The notes: a model not told the origin generated them from the sequence alone. DNA of 64,000 nucleotides from Nocardia grenadensis NBRC 108939 (GCF_001613445.1 NZ_BDCJ01000017.1:177848-241847), one strand, 5' to 3'. Positions 26,168 through 35,055 are shown, numbered from the stretch's first letter. Numbers and translations: made by a program.

Positions 26168-26323
26168 GTGTCCACCGATGTCGCCGTAGTTCTGCTGTTC
26201 ACTCTCGCCGGATTCCTCATCGGCGGCGCCTACACCACCTGGAAGACCGCCCGGCCACTATCGATCAGCCTGGGGGTCTGCGCCGTACTCGCGGCACTGG
26301 GCGCCATGCTCTGGCTGCTCTGA
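26168..26323 (+). CDS. Small two-helix membrane protein
   Basis: 51 residues from GTG 26168 to TGA 26323. Two hydrophobic helices (VAVVLLFTLAGFLIGGAY and LSISLGVCAVLAALGAMLWLL) are separated by a short TTWKTARP loop. No Shine-Dalgarno is obvious; a CACAAT -10-like hexamer ends about 9 nt before the GTG, suggesting a leaderless transcript. Divergent from the Atu-like operon. Unknown function. The following 318 bp (26324-26641) contain no gene I can support. Confidence 0.5.
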   Translation: MSTDVAVVLLFTLAGFLIGGAYTTWKTARPLSISLGVCAVLAALGAMLWLL

Positions 26324-26641
26324 CGCCGATACCCGGCACCGAACGCGGAACCGCACCACCCCTGACCACCCGCTACAGGAACCGGCGCCCGGGCATGTTT
26401 CCGAAGCCCCGCCGGGGTCAACACTCAGGGCACGGCGCGTTGCGCGACAGGCGGGACGCCGTGGTGGACCAGAGCCCGGGGATGCGACCGGGTCCTACCG
26501 GGCACCTCCCCCTGGCACCGCCGGAACACGCGCCGGCCCTGCCCCTCTGCGCCGGGCACGGCCGGCGCGCTTTCCTCGGATCAGCGACCAGGCTCCGCCC
26601 GCGCAGCCGAAGCTCGCGCCAATTCCCCCATCCGGGCGAAC

Positions 26642-27291
26642 TCAGGGGTGAAGCCCCACCTCGTACGCCCATCCAACGAGACTCTCGACCGCTGGCAGCC
26701 GGATGTCTGTGGCAAGCAAGCTCTCATAGATCCGCTCGCGGCCCCGGAGTCGATATCGCCGAGTGTCTTTTACGCTTCGGCGATAAACCACATAGAGGTG
26801 GCGAACCGCACGCCCCGCTGGCGAGCCTGAGATCGGGCATCGCCGTCGTCGATCACGGCCACGATCTGCCGGTGGACAGCACAAGCCAGGACTGCGCACT
26901 CGCCGAGATTCTTGCGTGGCCCATCCCCTTTCGTCGACGGCATGTCGACCTTGATATCGAGCTGGGTATTCGCTTCTTCGAAAATGACGCGACGTCACCG
27001 GAGTACACTTCCAACCCACGATCCAGCCGCTCGGTGGACTCGTGCGTCGGCCCCGCTTCGGAGCGGCGGCCGACCACTGCAGGCGGCGGGTCTCGCACGA
27101 ACCCTGCCAGTGGGATTTCGAGGACTGCCGCCAGGTCCACGAGTTCGACTGCGGACACCCTTGCGCTCGCCCATCTCGATCCTTCCGAGCGCAGTGCGCT
27201 CGATACCGACGCGGCTCGCGAGATGATCCTGCGTGAGGTTGCGGTCCTTCCGTGCGGCTGCAATCCGCTCGCCAAGCACCTTGCCATCCAT
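26642..27291 (-). pseudogene. Decayed XRE/PIN-like (toxin-antitoxin type) locus
   Basis: From ATG 27291 an XRE helix-turn-helix reads MDGKVLGERIAAARKDRNLT, then VGIERTALGRIEMGERK. Near 27158-27160 an extra G in a GGG run shifts the frame, and the helix continues as SAVELVDLAAVLEIPLAGFV. Near 26975 the frame changes again to a segment resembling a PIN-like nuclease (KGDGPRKNLGECAVLACA, then IVAVIDDGDARSQA, FATSMWFIAEA). A stop at about 26773 can be explained by one missing base, after which RIYESLLATDIRLP and WAYEVGLHP complete the domain to a TGA at 26642. Several independent shifts argue for decay, but sequencing error in homopolymers should be excluded. Confidence 0.6.
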
Positions 27292-27310
27292 ATGTGGAAT
27301 TTCCACATAT
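27290..27310. promoter_or_regulatory. 21-bp palindrome over start of XRE gene
   Basis: ATATGTGGAA, one central T, then TTCCACATAT: both 10-bp arms are perfectly complementary. The site overlaps the start codon of the decayed XRE gene, the usual position for an antitoxin autorepressor operator. It stayed intact although the coding sequence has shifted. Confidence 0.65.
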
Positions 27311-27406
27311 CGAAACCCGAGCCGCTAGAGCTGACATCGTTCCGGGAGGACCGTGTCCTGGCCTACGACGGTGGAGCCCGGCGGTAGTTCCGGATGGGCA
27401 AGCTGG

Positions 27407-28114
27407 TCAGACGGCGTCCAATAGCGCGGCCTTCAGTGCACGCGCCGCGGACTCCGGGTCCGGGGCCGCGGTGATCGCGCGCACCACGACCACCCGTTCG
27501 GCACCCACCACCAGCACTTCGGGCAGGGTCGCGGCGTCGATACCGCCGATGGCGAACCACGGCCGGGTCGGCGCCGCGGCCGCGGTCTCCCGTACCAGCT
27601 CGAGCCCGGCGGGTGTACGCCCCGGTTTGGTCGGGGTCGCCCACACCGGACCCGTACAGAAATAGTCGAGGTTCTCGTCGCCCGCGGCCAACCGGGCCTG
27701 ATCCCGGTCGTGGGTGGACCGCCCGAGCACCACATCCGGGCCGAGGATCTTGCGGGCGTACCACGGCGGCAGATCCTGCTGACCGAGATGCAGCACATCG
27801 GCACCCGCCGCCAGCGCGATATCGGCACGATCGTTGACCGCGAGCAGCGCACCGTGCCGGCGGGTCGCGGCCTTCAGCTCGGCGAGCGCCGCGAGTTCGC
27901 CCTTGGCCTCGAGTGGACCGAACTGCCGCTCGCCCGGCGAACCCTTGTCCCGCAGCTGGATGATGTCCACACCACCGGCGAGGGCCGCTTCCGCGAACTC
28001 GGCGAGGTCCCCCTTCTCCCGGCGGGCGTCGGTGCACAGATAAAGCCGCGCGGTCGTGAGGCGGTCTCGCGGGGGCAGCGGTCGGCGAGCGGAGGACGGT
28101 TGCACAACTGCCAC
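27407..28114 (-). CDS. thiE: Thiamine-phosphate synthase
   Basis: 235 residues, TIM barrel. Joins HMP-pyrophosphate and thiazole phosphate to make thiamine monophosphate. Motifs: YLCTDARRE near 25, VDIIQLRDKGSP near 49, LLAVNDRADIALAAGADVLHLGQ near 92-114, LGRSTHD near 132, YFCTGPVWATPTKPGR near 152 and FAIGGID near 190. All phosphate and substrate loops appear intact. GTG start at 28114 (a second GTG three codons in is possible). Divergent from thiO-thiS-thiG, the arrangement also seen around Rv0414c-Rv0417. Confidence 0.94.
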   Translation of the reverse strand: MAVVQPSSARRPLPPRDRLTTARLYLCTDARREKGDLAEFAEAALAGGVDIIQLRDKGSPGERQFGPLEAKGELAALAELKAATRRHGALLAVNDRADIALAAGADVLHLGQQDLPPWYARKILGPDVVLGRSTHDRDQARLAAGDENLDYFCTGPVWATPTKPGRTPAGLELVRETAAAAPTRPWFAIGGIDAATLPEVLVVGAERVVVVRAITAAPDPESAARALKAALLDAV

Positions 28115-28291
28115 CGTAACCGCGCTAACGTGGAGAAGTTGCAGGAGGTGGAACGTAGTGCGAACATCCGCGCGCGCGGCGCGGGCGGCGAGTCGGCCCC
28201 GACCGGCGCGATGTGGCCCGGCGCCGATCCATCGATCCGGCCGTACCGACGCCGACGCCGTCCACCGTGGTCCCCGGAGGAGGTGGCGCGG

Positions 28292-29389
28292 GTGAGCGGG
28301 CAGGCCACCGATTCGACGCTCGCCGTCGTCGGAGGTGGGGTGATCGGGTTGGCGGTGGCCTGGCGGGCCGCCGAGGCCGGCTGGACAGTGACCCTGTTCG
28401 ATCCGGCGGTGGGCAGCGGCGCTTCCTGGGTGGCCGGGGGGATGCTCGCCCCGCTATCGGAAGGCTGGCCCGGCGAGGACGCCGTACTGGAGTTCGGTGC
28501 CGCGGCCCTGGCCCACTGGCCGGATTTCGCGGCGCGACTCGAGGCCGTCACCGGCGTGGATGTCTTCGTCGCCGCCGAGACCCTGACGATCGCCCAGGAT
28601 GCCGCCGATGCCGCCGACCTGCGCACAGTCGCCGAATGGGTCGGTGAGCGCGGACACGAACTCCGGGTACTGGACCGGGCCGGGGTCCGGGAGCTCGAAC
28701 CGGCGCTGGCCCGCACGGTGCGGGCCGGGCTGCTGGCGCCCACCGAACCGGCCATCGACAACCGCCGGCTGCTGACCGCACTGCGCAAGGCGGCGGCCGG
28801 AGCAGGGGTGACCGTGCGGCCGGACCGGGTCCACGACCTCACCGAACTCGATCAGCGGCAGGTGGTGCTGGCCGCGGGCGCAGCTTCGGCCGAACTGTGG
28901 CCCGGTCTGCCGGTCCGCCCGGTGAAGGGCGAGATCCTGCGCCTACGCCACCGCCCCGGCGCCCAACCGCCGCCCAGCCGGGTAGTGCGGGCGCGCGTGC
29001 ACGGGCGGCCCGTGTACTTCGTGCCCCGCGCCGACGGCCTGGTGCTCGGCGCCACCCAGTACGAGGCCGGTTTCGATACCGCGGTAACGGTCGCCGGCGT
29101 CCGCGATCTCATCGTGGACGCCGAGACCGTACTGCCCGGGATCGGCGAATACGAACTGCTCGAAGCCGCCGCCGGCGCGCGGCCCGGCAGCCCCGACAAC
29201 CTCCCCCTCGTCGGGCGGTTGTCCGACCGCGTGATCGCGGCCACCGGCCACGGCCGCAACGGCATGCTGACCAGCGCGCTCACCGCCGAGGCGGTAGTGG
29301 CCGAGCTGAACGGGCAGCCACTGGCCGAGGTCGCGGCGGCCGACCCGAACCGGTTCACGGCATCCACACCCTCAGGAGGTAGTCGATGA
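28292..29389 (+). CDS. thiO: Glycine oxidase ThiO
   Basis: 365 residues, FAD-dependent amine oxidase (DAO fold). The dinucleotide motif VVGGGVIGLAVAWRAAEAG is at ~12-30, followed by WVAGGMLAPLSE and the C-terminal ATGHGRNGML typical of ThiO. It oxidises glycine to the iminoacetate needed for thiazole formation. GTG at 28292 is set by GGAGGAGG just upstream. Stop overlaps thiS by 4 bp. No THI-box riboswitch was seen in the 177-bp divergent region with thiE. Confidence 0.93.
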   Translation: MSGQATDSTLAVVGGGVIGLAVAWRAAEAGWTVTLFDPAVGSGASWVAGGMLAPLSEGWPGEDAVLEFGAAALAHWPDFAARLEAVTGVDVFVAAETLTIAQDAADAADLRTVAEWVGERGHELRVLDRAGVRELEPALARTVRAGLLAPTEPAIDNRRLLTALRKAAAGAGVTVRPDRVHDLTELDQRQVVLAAGAASAELWPGLPVRPVKGEILRLRHRPGAQPPPSRVVRARVHGRPVYFVPRADGLVLGATQYEAGFDTAVTVAGVRDLIVDAETVLPGIGEYELLEAAAGARPGSPDNLPLVGRLSDRVIAATGHGRNGMLTSALTAEAVVAELNGQPLAEVAAADPNRFTASTPSGGSR

Positions 29390-29634
29390 CACAGTCGTCC
29401 ATACCGAGCTCACCGGCGCACGGATCGTCCGTGCCGATCGGGGTCACGGTGAACGGCATCGACCACGAGTTCACCGAACAGCTCACGGTCCGCCAACTGC
29501 TGGAGCGCCTCGAACTGCCGTGCCAGGGCGTGGCGCTGGCGGTCGACGGCGCCGTGTTCCCGCGCTCCCGCTGGGACGAGCCGGTGGGTCGCGGCTGGGA
29601 GATCGATGTGCTCACGGCGGTCCAGGGTGGCTGA
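29386..29634 (+). CDS. thiS: Sulfur carrier protein ThiS
   Basis: 82 residues, ubiquitin-like fold, ending in the diagnostic VQGG whose terminal Gly-Gly is adenylated and thiocarboxylated. The core IGVTVNGIDHEF, then LTVRQLLERLELPCQGVALAVD is clear. It has about 15 extra N-terminal residues compared with short ThiS proteins; a downstream GTG is possible but ATG 29386 gives the 4-bp overlap with thiO. Overlaps thiG by 8 bp. Confidence 0.92.
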   Translation: MTQSSIPSSPAHGSSVPIGVTVNGIDHEFTEQLTVRQLLERLELPCQGVALAVDGAVFPRSRWDEPVGRGWEIDVLTAVQGG

Positions 29635-30385
29635 CGAAGCGCTGCGCATCGCCGACCGCACCTTCGGCTCCCGGCTCATCATGGGCACCGGCGGCGCGGA
29701 GAACCTGACCGTACTGGAGGAGGCCCTGCTGGCCTCGGGTACTGAGCTGACCACGGTGGCCATGCGGCGGGTCGACGCCGCCGGCGGTACCGGTGTGCTG
29801 GACCTGCTGAAACGGCTCGATATCGCGCCGCTGCCCAATACCGCGGGCTGCCGCACGGCCGCCGAGGCGGTGCTCACCGCCCGATTGGCGGCCGAGGCGC
29901 TGGATACGAACTGGGTCAAACTCGAGGTGATCGCCGACGACCGGACCCTGCTGCCCGACCCCATCGAATTGATCGATGCCGCCGAACAGCTGGTGGACGC
30001 CGGTTTCACCGTGCTGCCCTACACCAATGACGATCCGGCGCTGGCGCGGCGACTCGAAGACGCGGGGTGCGCGGCGGTGATGCCGCTGGGCGCCCCGATC
30101 GGAACCGGCCTGGGGATCGGCAATCCGCACAATATCGAGATGATCGTGAGCCGCGCCCAGGTGCCGGTGATCCTGGACGCCGGTATCGGGACCGCCAGCG
30201 ATGCCGCGCTCGCCATGGAACTCGGCTGCTCCGCGGTACTGCTGGCCACCGCGGTGACCCGGGCCAAACATCCGGCCCTGATGGCGGCCGCCATGGCCGA
30301 CGCGGTGCGGGCCGGTCACCGGGCGCGGGAGGCGGGGCGGATCCCCAAGCGATTCTGGGCCCAGGCGTCTTCACCCGGACGGTAG
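29627..30385 (+). CDS. thiG: Thiazole synthase ThiG
   Basis: 252 residues, TIM barrel making thiazole phosphate from DXP, ThiS-thiocarboxylate and dehydroglycine. Motifs: FGSRLIMGTGGAENL near 10, NTAGCRTAAEAV near 75, NWVKLEVIADD near 95 (Schiff-base Lys), VMPLGAPIGTGLGIGNP near 146, VILDAGIGTASDAALAMELG near 178. GTG 29627 fits the conserved start; upstream in-frame codons belong to the thiS region. Last gene of thiO-thiS-thiG. Confidence 0.95.
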   Translation: MADEALRIADRTFGSRLIMGTGGAENLTVLEEALLASGTELTTVAMRRVDAAGGTGVLDLLKRLDIAPLPNTAGCRTAAEAVLTARLAAEALDTNWVKLEVIADDRTLLPDPIELIDAAEQLVDAGFTVLPYTNDDPALARRLEDAGCAAVMPLGAPIGTGLGIGNPHNIEMIVSRAQVPVILDAGIGTASDAALAMELGCSAVLLATAVTRAKHPALMAAAMADAVRAGHRAREAGRIPKRFWAQASSPGR

Positions 30386-30456
30386 ATGCCCCGAGAACCG
30401 GCCCCACCGCGAGTGGGCGCCGGCCGGGGCTGTACCTACCCATCGGGGGCCCTATC

Positions 30457-30615
30457 GACACCGCGCTCCGCCTCCACGACAGCGTGACCCTCGACGTCTT
30501 CGAACTCAACACCGCAGCTCGCGCCTTTTACGCCCGCCTGGGTTTCCGCGAAATCGGCCGTCACCCCGAAGCCGATACGGGTTTCACCGCCATCACGCTC
30601 GAGCTCACCGCCTGA
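30457..30615 (+). pseudogene. GNAT acetyltransferase 3' remnant
   Basis: The reading frame ending at 30615 codes for VTLDVFELNTAARAFYARLG followed by FREIGRHPEADTGFTAITLEL. This is the last part (acetyl-CoA pyrophosphate-loop downstream helix and final strands) of a GNAT N-acetyltransferase. No N-terminal half exists upstream, where thiG ends at 30385. It looks like a fragment left by deletion. The 230 bp after it show no further gene. Confidence 0.6.
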
Positions 30616-30847
30616 TTTCGCTCACCGCCGTGCCGAGAGGCCCAGGCGGCGCCGGTAGCCGTCGCTCCCTCTCCCCGGCCGGTTCGGAGCGGGTCGACAC
30701 AGCTCACCAACGGACGTCTATCCAGCTCATGGACCTACCCGTACGGACTTTTACCCACAGGACAGGGCGGTGGTCATCCTCCAGGATGAGAGCGGATGGC
30801 GACCATCGGGCGACGCGAGCGCCCCGTGTTTAGGGCATGCTGGTCGC

Positions 30848-31849
30848 ATGATCGAAGTCCGGGGCTTGACCAAGCACTACGGGCAGACCGTCGCGGTCCA
30901 GGACCTGACCTTCACCGTGCAACCCGGTCAGGTCACCGGGTTCCTGGGACCGAACGGCGCCGGTAAATCCACCACTATGCGCATGATCCTCGGCCTGGAT
31001 CGCCCCACCGCGGGTAGCGCGCTCATCGACGGCAGACCGTACGGGCAGCTGAAGCATCCATTACGTGAAGTCGGCGCGCTGCTGGACGCGAAATGGGTGC
31101 ATCCCAACCGGTCGGCCCGAGCCCATCTGGAATGGATGGCAGCCTCCAACGGGTTGCCGAAATCCCGGGTGGAGGAGGTACTGCGGCTGGTGGGCCTGTC
31201 CGAGGTGGCCGGGAAATCGGCCGGCGGGTTCTCCCTGGGTATGTCGCAGCGACTCGGCCTGGCGGGCGCCCTGCTGGGTGATCCGAAGGTCCTGCTCTTC
31301 GACGAGCCGGTCAACGGCCTGGACCCGGAGGGCATCCTCTGGATCCGGCGGTTCATGCAGCGTCTGGCCGCGGAGGGCCGCACGGTCCTGGTGTCGAGTC
31401 ATCTGCTCTCGGAGATGTCGCAGACCGCCGACCATCTGGTGGTCATCGGCCGCGGCCGGCTCATCTCCGATTCCACCACCGCGGAGTTCATCGAACGCGC
31501 GTCGGAGTCGTCGGTGCGGGTACGGAGCCCGCAGCTGGACGAGCTGCGCAGCCTGCTCACCTCCAAGGGGATGACAGTGAAACAGAACGAGGGCAACGCC
31601 GACGGCGCGGCACTCGTGGTCAACGGGGTCACCAGCGACGCGGTCGGCGCACTGGCCGGTGAGCACGACATCACCCTCTACGAGCTCGCCCCGCAGCGGG
31701 GCTCGCTGGAGGAGGCGTTCATGCGGATGACCGGCGGGGATGTCCAGTATCACGGTGAGGTCGGCCCGCAGGGCGATGTCGCGGCGGCCCCACCGGTGGC
31801 CGTCCCGGCCCAGCCGGTCGAGACCAAGGTTCTCGGAGGTACCAAGTAA
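30848..31849 (+). CDS. ABC transporter ATP-binding protein
   Basis: 333 residues. Walker A GPNGAGKST near 38, signature-like FSLGMSQRL near 133, Walker B KVLLFDEPVNGLDP near 151, switch His in LVSSHLLSEM near 183. The ~115-residue C-terminal part after the nucleotide-binding domain is typical of drug/lantibiotic-type exporters. Final residues are Pro/Ala/Val-rich. ATG 30848; 1-bp overlap with the permease gene. Substrate unknown. A two-gene exporter. Confidence 0.93.
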   Translation: MIEVRGLTKHYGQTVAVQDLTFTVQPGQVTGFLGPNGAGKSTTMRMILGLDRPTAGSALIDGRPYGQLKHPLREVGALLDAKWVHPNRSARAHLEWMAASNGLPKSRVEEVLRLVGLSEVAGKSAGGFSLGMSQRLGLAGALLGDPKVLLFDEPVNGLDPEGILWIRRFMQRLAAEGRTVLVSSHLLSEMSQTADHLVVIGRGRLISDSTTAEFIERASESSVRVRSPQLDELRSLLTSKGMTVKQNEGNADGAALVVNGVTSDAVGALAGEHDITLYELAPQRGSLEEAFMRMTGGDVQYHGEVGPQGDVAAAPPVAVPAQPVETKVLGGTK

Positions 31850-32616
31850 TGGGTGTGATCGCCGCGGAACGCATCAAACTCACCTCGACCCGCTCGCCGT
31901 GGTGGTGCTCGCTGATCGTGGTGGCCCTCGCGGTCGGTTTCGCCGCACTGTTCGGGCTGATCGGGCGGATCGCCGCCGACGACCCGCAGGCCTCGGGCGC
32001 CCCCACACTCACCGTGGACACCGCCTTCCTCGGGATCAGCGGGTTCGGGGTGATGGTGCTGGCCATCATGGCCACACTCACCGTGACCAGCGAATACCGG
32101 TTCGGCATCATCCGGACCACCTTCCAGGCCGTGCCCAACCGCAGCCTGGTGATCGGTACCAAAGCGGGTCTGGTCGGCCTCTACGCGGCCGCGTTGACCA
32201 CGGTGCTGGCCTTCGCCGCGTACGCGGTGGCCAAGGCGGTCGCCGGGGACGCCGGCTCCACCCTGATCCTGGAGGGCAACTGGCGTGCCCTGTACTCGAT
32301 ACCGGTCCTGGCCTTCCTCAACGTGGTGCTGGCCATCGCCATCGGTGTGCTGGTCCGGCAGTCGGCGGCGGCGATCTCGTTGATCGTGCTCTGGCAGCTG
32401 ATCATCGAACCGCTGGTCGGCGCACTGGGTAAAGTGGGACGTGAGATCAGCGCGTTCCTGCCGTTCCAGAATGCGAGCCGCTTCGCGCTGATGGACGAGT
32501 CGATGGCGTCGGGCAACTGGCACTGGGGCGTATGGGGCAGTCTCGTCTACTTCATCGCCTTCGTCGCACTCGTCACCGGTGTCGCCCTGGTGGTTGTCAA
32601 CCAGCGCGACGCCTGA
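31849..32616 (+). CDS. ABC transporter permease
   Basis: 255 residues, ABC-2 type, with six predicted membrane helices (for example WWCSLIVVALAVGFAALFGL, GFGVMVLAIMATLTVTSEY, VVLAIAIGVLV and the last WGSLVYFIAFVALVTGVALVVV). The TVTSEYRFGIIRTTFQAVP stretch is the usual coupling-helix region. It starts on the last base of the ATPase stop codon, so the pair is coupled. Confidence 0.9.
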   Translation: MGVIAAERIKLTSTRSPWWCSLIVVALAVGFAALFGLIGRIAADDPQASGAPTLTVDTAFLGISGFGVMVLAIMATLTVTSEYRFGIIRTTFQAVPNRSLVIGTKAGLVGLYAAALTTVLAFAAYAVAKAVAGDAGSTLILEGNWRALYSIPVLAFLNVVLAIAIGVLVRQSAAAISLIVLWQLIIEPLVGALGKVGREISAFLPFQNASRFALMDESMASGNWHWGVWGSLVYFIAFVALVTGVALVVVNQRDA

Positions 32617-32730
32617 CCGAATCGCCCGAGCCGCTTCCCTCGCCGCTCGGGTATGGGGTAGCGCGGCCTTGTCGGGAGGATCGCGCGCCCCGCACGCCGG
32701 CGGCCACTGCCCGGTCGTCGGAGTGCACTT

Positions 32731-32767
32731 ACCACCGGCCCGGTGCGCATTGCACCGGGCCGGTGGT
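32731..32767 (+). terminator. Strong stem-loop after ABC transporter operon
   Basis: A perfect 16-bp stem (ACCACCGGCCCGGTGC pairing with 32752-32767) encloses a 5-nt loop GCATT. It lies 115 bp after the permease stop and about 195 bp before the cyclase. It lacks a T-run, as is usual for actinobacterial terminators. The rest of the 345-bp gap (32617-32961) has only a weaker CCCGAGC/GCTCGGG hairpin near 32624-32651 and the cyclase promoter region. Confidence 0.75.
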
Positions 32768-32961
32768 CGTCGTCACACAGTGCGGTTGTCCCGCGTGGTC
32801 ACCGGCGGTGGCCGGGCGGACTCTTCGCGACTTGCCAAATATCTGTAACCAAGCGTTCACCGGCAGCCCGCCGGTCGTCGCTACGATCGAGGGCAGGCAC
32901 CGAACGTTTTCCATCGGCGGACCCAACGGCGTGCCGCATTCCTCCGATAGAGAGGCGACAG

Positions 32962-33945
32962 GTGACTATCCTCAGCGTTCCCCTCACGTCCGATTCCCTG
33001 AGCTACTCTCGGGGCGTGAACCAAAAGCCCTCCGGCCGTGCCGTACCGGAGCCGGAGGTCGACAGCGCCGCCGCGCCGGGCGCCGCTCGCGCGACCAGCG
33101 ACGAGCCGACGGTCGGCCCGGCGCCCGAGAACGGCGCCGCGGTCGGCTCGGTACGCCGTGTCCATCCGCTGTCGACCCTGATGAACGCCGCCAACCAGCG
33201 ACCGGATGTGATCGAGGTCCTGCGGCGGGCCCGGCACCAATTGCCCGGCGATCCCGCCTTCGGGGACCCACTCTCGGTCACCGGTCCCGGCGGCGCCCGC
33301 GCCGTGGCACGAGCCGCGGACCGGCTGGTCGGCGACAACCCCAGCGCCGCCCGCGAGATCGGGTTCGGTGCGCTGCAGGTCTGGCAGGCGATGCTCGAAC
33401 GCCTCGGCCGCGGTAAGGGCACCGAGGAGATGACGGTGATGTTCACCGATCTGGTGTCCTTCTCCTCGTGGTCGCTCACCGCGGGCGACGAAGCCACCCT
33501 GGACCTGCTGCGCAAGGTGGCCAAGGCCATCGAACCCCCCATCGCCGAACGCGGCGGTCAGGTGGTGAAACGGATGGGTGACGGCGTCATGGCGGTGTTC
33601 CCCTCCGCCGATCGGGCCGTACAGGCCGCGATCGCCGCGAAACGCAATCTGGCCGAGGTGACCCGCGGCGACTACCGGCCCCGGATGCGGATCGGCCTGC
33701 ACACCGGTTCACCGCGGGAGATCGGCGGCGACTGGCTGGGAGTGGACGTCACCATCGCCGCGCGGGTGATGGAGGCCGGCGGCAACGGCAAGATGATGGT
33801 CTCCCACACCACGCTGACCGCGCTGCAGCCGGAGACTCTGGCCGAGTTGGGGCAGATCGCCCGCCCCTACCGCCGCAGTTTCTTCGCCGCGCCCCTGAGC
33901 GGGGTGCCCGAGGATCTGCGCATCTATCGGATCAGCTCGGCCTGA
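32962..33945 (+). CDS. Class III adenylate/guanylate cyclase
   Basis: 327 residues. An N-terminal regulatory half is followed by a cyclase homology domain (~155-320). Metal aspartates are in MFTDLVSF and RMGDGVMAVF; the purine-site Lys is in VVKRMGD. The transition-state region reads GVDVTIAARV, so the usual Asn is Thr while the Arg is kept. GTG 32962 has AGAGG 6 nt upstream; GTG 33016 is an alternative. Predicted soluble. Probably makes cAMP, with some doubt from the Asn-to-Thr change. Confidence 0.88.
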   Translation: MTILSVPLTSDSLSYSRGVNQKPSGRAVPEPEVDSAAAPGAARATSDEPTVGPAPENGAAVGSVRRVHPLSTLMNAANQRPDVIEVLRRARHQLPGDPAFGDPLSVTGPGGARAVARAADRLVGDNPSAAREIGFGALQVWQAMLERLGRGKGTEEMTVMFTDLVSFSSWSLTAGDEATLDLLRKVAKAIEPPIAERGGQVVKRMGDGVMAVFPSADRAVQAAIAAKRNLAEVTRGDYRPRMRIGLHTGSPREIGGDWLGVDVTIAARVMEAGGNGKMMVSHTTLTALQPETLAELGQIARPYRRSFFAAPLSGVPEDLRIYRISSA

Positions 33946-34137
33946 CCGCTCGCGTCCCCGCGGCGCCACCGACAGGCGACGGCCGGGAGGGTCGCCCATG
34001 ATGGTGCACCCGGGTAGGGTCGCCCGGCCAGGTGGGGATGACGTGGGCGATCAGCAGGGCAGCCGAGCGCGTCTCCGGAAGCCGGACCGACCGACTGTGC
34101 GGTGCACGGCGAGTGCCCGGTAGGGCACAGTGACATT

Positions 34138-34995
34138 GTGGACCGGGGTCTGGATGAAGTGTGGCGAAGTGTGCGCGAGATGCTCCGTACGACCGCCAGA
34201 GACAGCGGCCCGGCGATCGCCGCGTTCCCGGAGCGAGCCAGCGGTCACCTCACCGAGGCCGCCGACAGGTTCGAGAAGGCCGCTGCCGCACATATACCGG
34301 ATCCGACTGTCGCATCCGCTGGCGAGTTCATCCCCGTCGGGCGGCCTTCGACCTACGTACCGGGCCGCGATCTGATCGACGAAGTGGACTACACAGCACT
34401 GCGGCAGCCGAAGGGAACCGGGGCCTTGGGATCTTCTCCGGTGTTCGAGGAGATCCAGCGGCTACAAGGATTCAACGGCCGTTACACTTTCGCCACCCGG
34501 GAAGAGATCGACGCGGTGGTCACCAAGGACAGGCCGAGACTCTTCCGAGGTTTCGAGGAGGACAGCTACCTGGAAGCCTTCCTCGCCGGATCGCTGCGAT
34601 CCGGCGGCGGCACCACCGGAAACGGACTCTATGTCACGTCGCTGGAAGAAGTCGCGCTGTCGTACACGCACCCCGACCGCATAACTGTAGAGCCCACCCG
34701 TCTGATGCGGATGGCTCTCCATCCCGAGGCCAGAGTAGTCAAGTACCGCGAAATCAGATCCGAGATCACCCGCGTCCTGGGGCAGGTCGAGCGTGAAACA
34801 CGGGCCGCGAGCGAGATCACGAACTCCACGGACGAGGGCCGGGCTCGCCACTTCGCATTGCTGGACAAGGCGCTGACATTCGGTGATATCGGCCAATACG
34901 GCGCCCTGCGCGGCTATGACGCGATCGAATCCGATGTCATGTCGAACGGCGAGTGGAACATACTCAACCCGACCGCCCTCCTGATCCAGCGCTGA
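34138..34995 (+). CDS. Putative ADP-ribosyltransferase-like protein (toxin candidate)
   Basis: 285 residues, family not certain. The C-terminal ~160 residues have the layout of single-domain ADP-ribosyltransferases: PRLFRGFEEDSYLEAFLAG (Arg on the first strand, near 140), SGGGTTGNGLYVTSLEEVALSY (Gly-rich central strand and following helix with Tyr, near 160-180) and, at the end, RGYDAIESD, then WNILNPTALLIQR, a typical closing strand pair. The N-terminal ~60 residues are helical. Nearby DNA consists of gene remnants, suggesting a recently acquired gene. GTG 34138 is a best guess; GTG 34102 is possible. No immunity gene is evident. Confidence 0.5.
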   Translation: MDRGLDEVWRSVREMLRTTARDSGPAIAAFPERASGHLTEAADRFEKAAAAHIPDPTVASAGEFIPVGRPSTYVPGRDLIDEVDYTALRQPKGTGALGSSPVFEEIQRLQGFNGRYTFATREEIDAVVTKDRPRLFRGFEEDSYLEAFLAGSLRSGGGTTGNGLYVTSLEEVALSYTHPDRITVEPTRLMRMALHPEARVVKYREIRSEITRVLGQVERETRAASEITNSTDEGRARHFALLDKALTFGDIGQYGALRGYDAIESDVMSNGEWNILNPTALLIQR

Positions 34996-35055
34996 ACGCC
35001 GCCGAGCTGCCGCCCGAGGCTTCGAGCGGCGCGGAAAACGCGGTGTGCCCGTCCA

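Noticed and set aside
28115..28291. TPP riboswitch between thiE and thiO
   Set aside because: None of the conserved THI-box blocks could be found on either strand.
30386..30456. Intact GNAT gene after thiG
   Set aside because: The frame upstream of the acetyltransferase-like tail runs into thiG sequence in a different frame; no N-terminal half exists.
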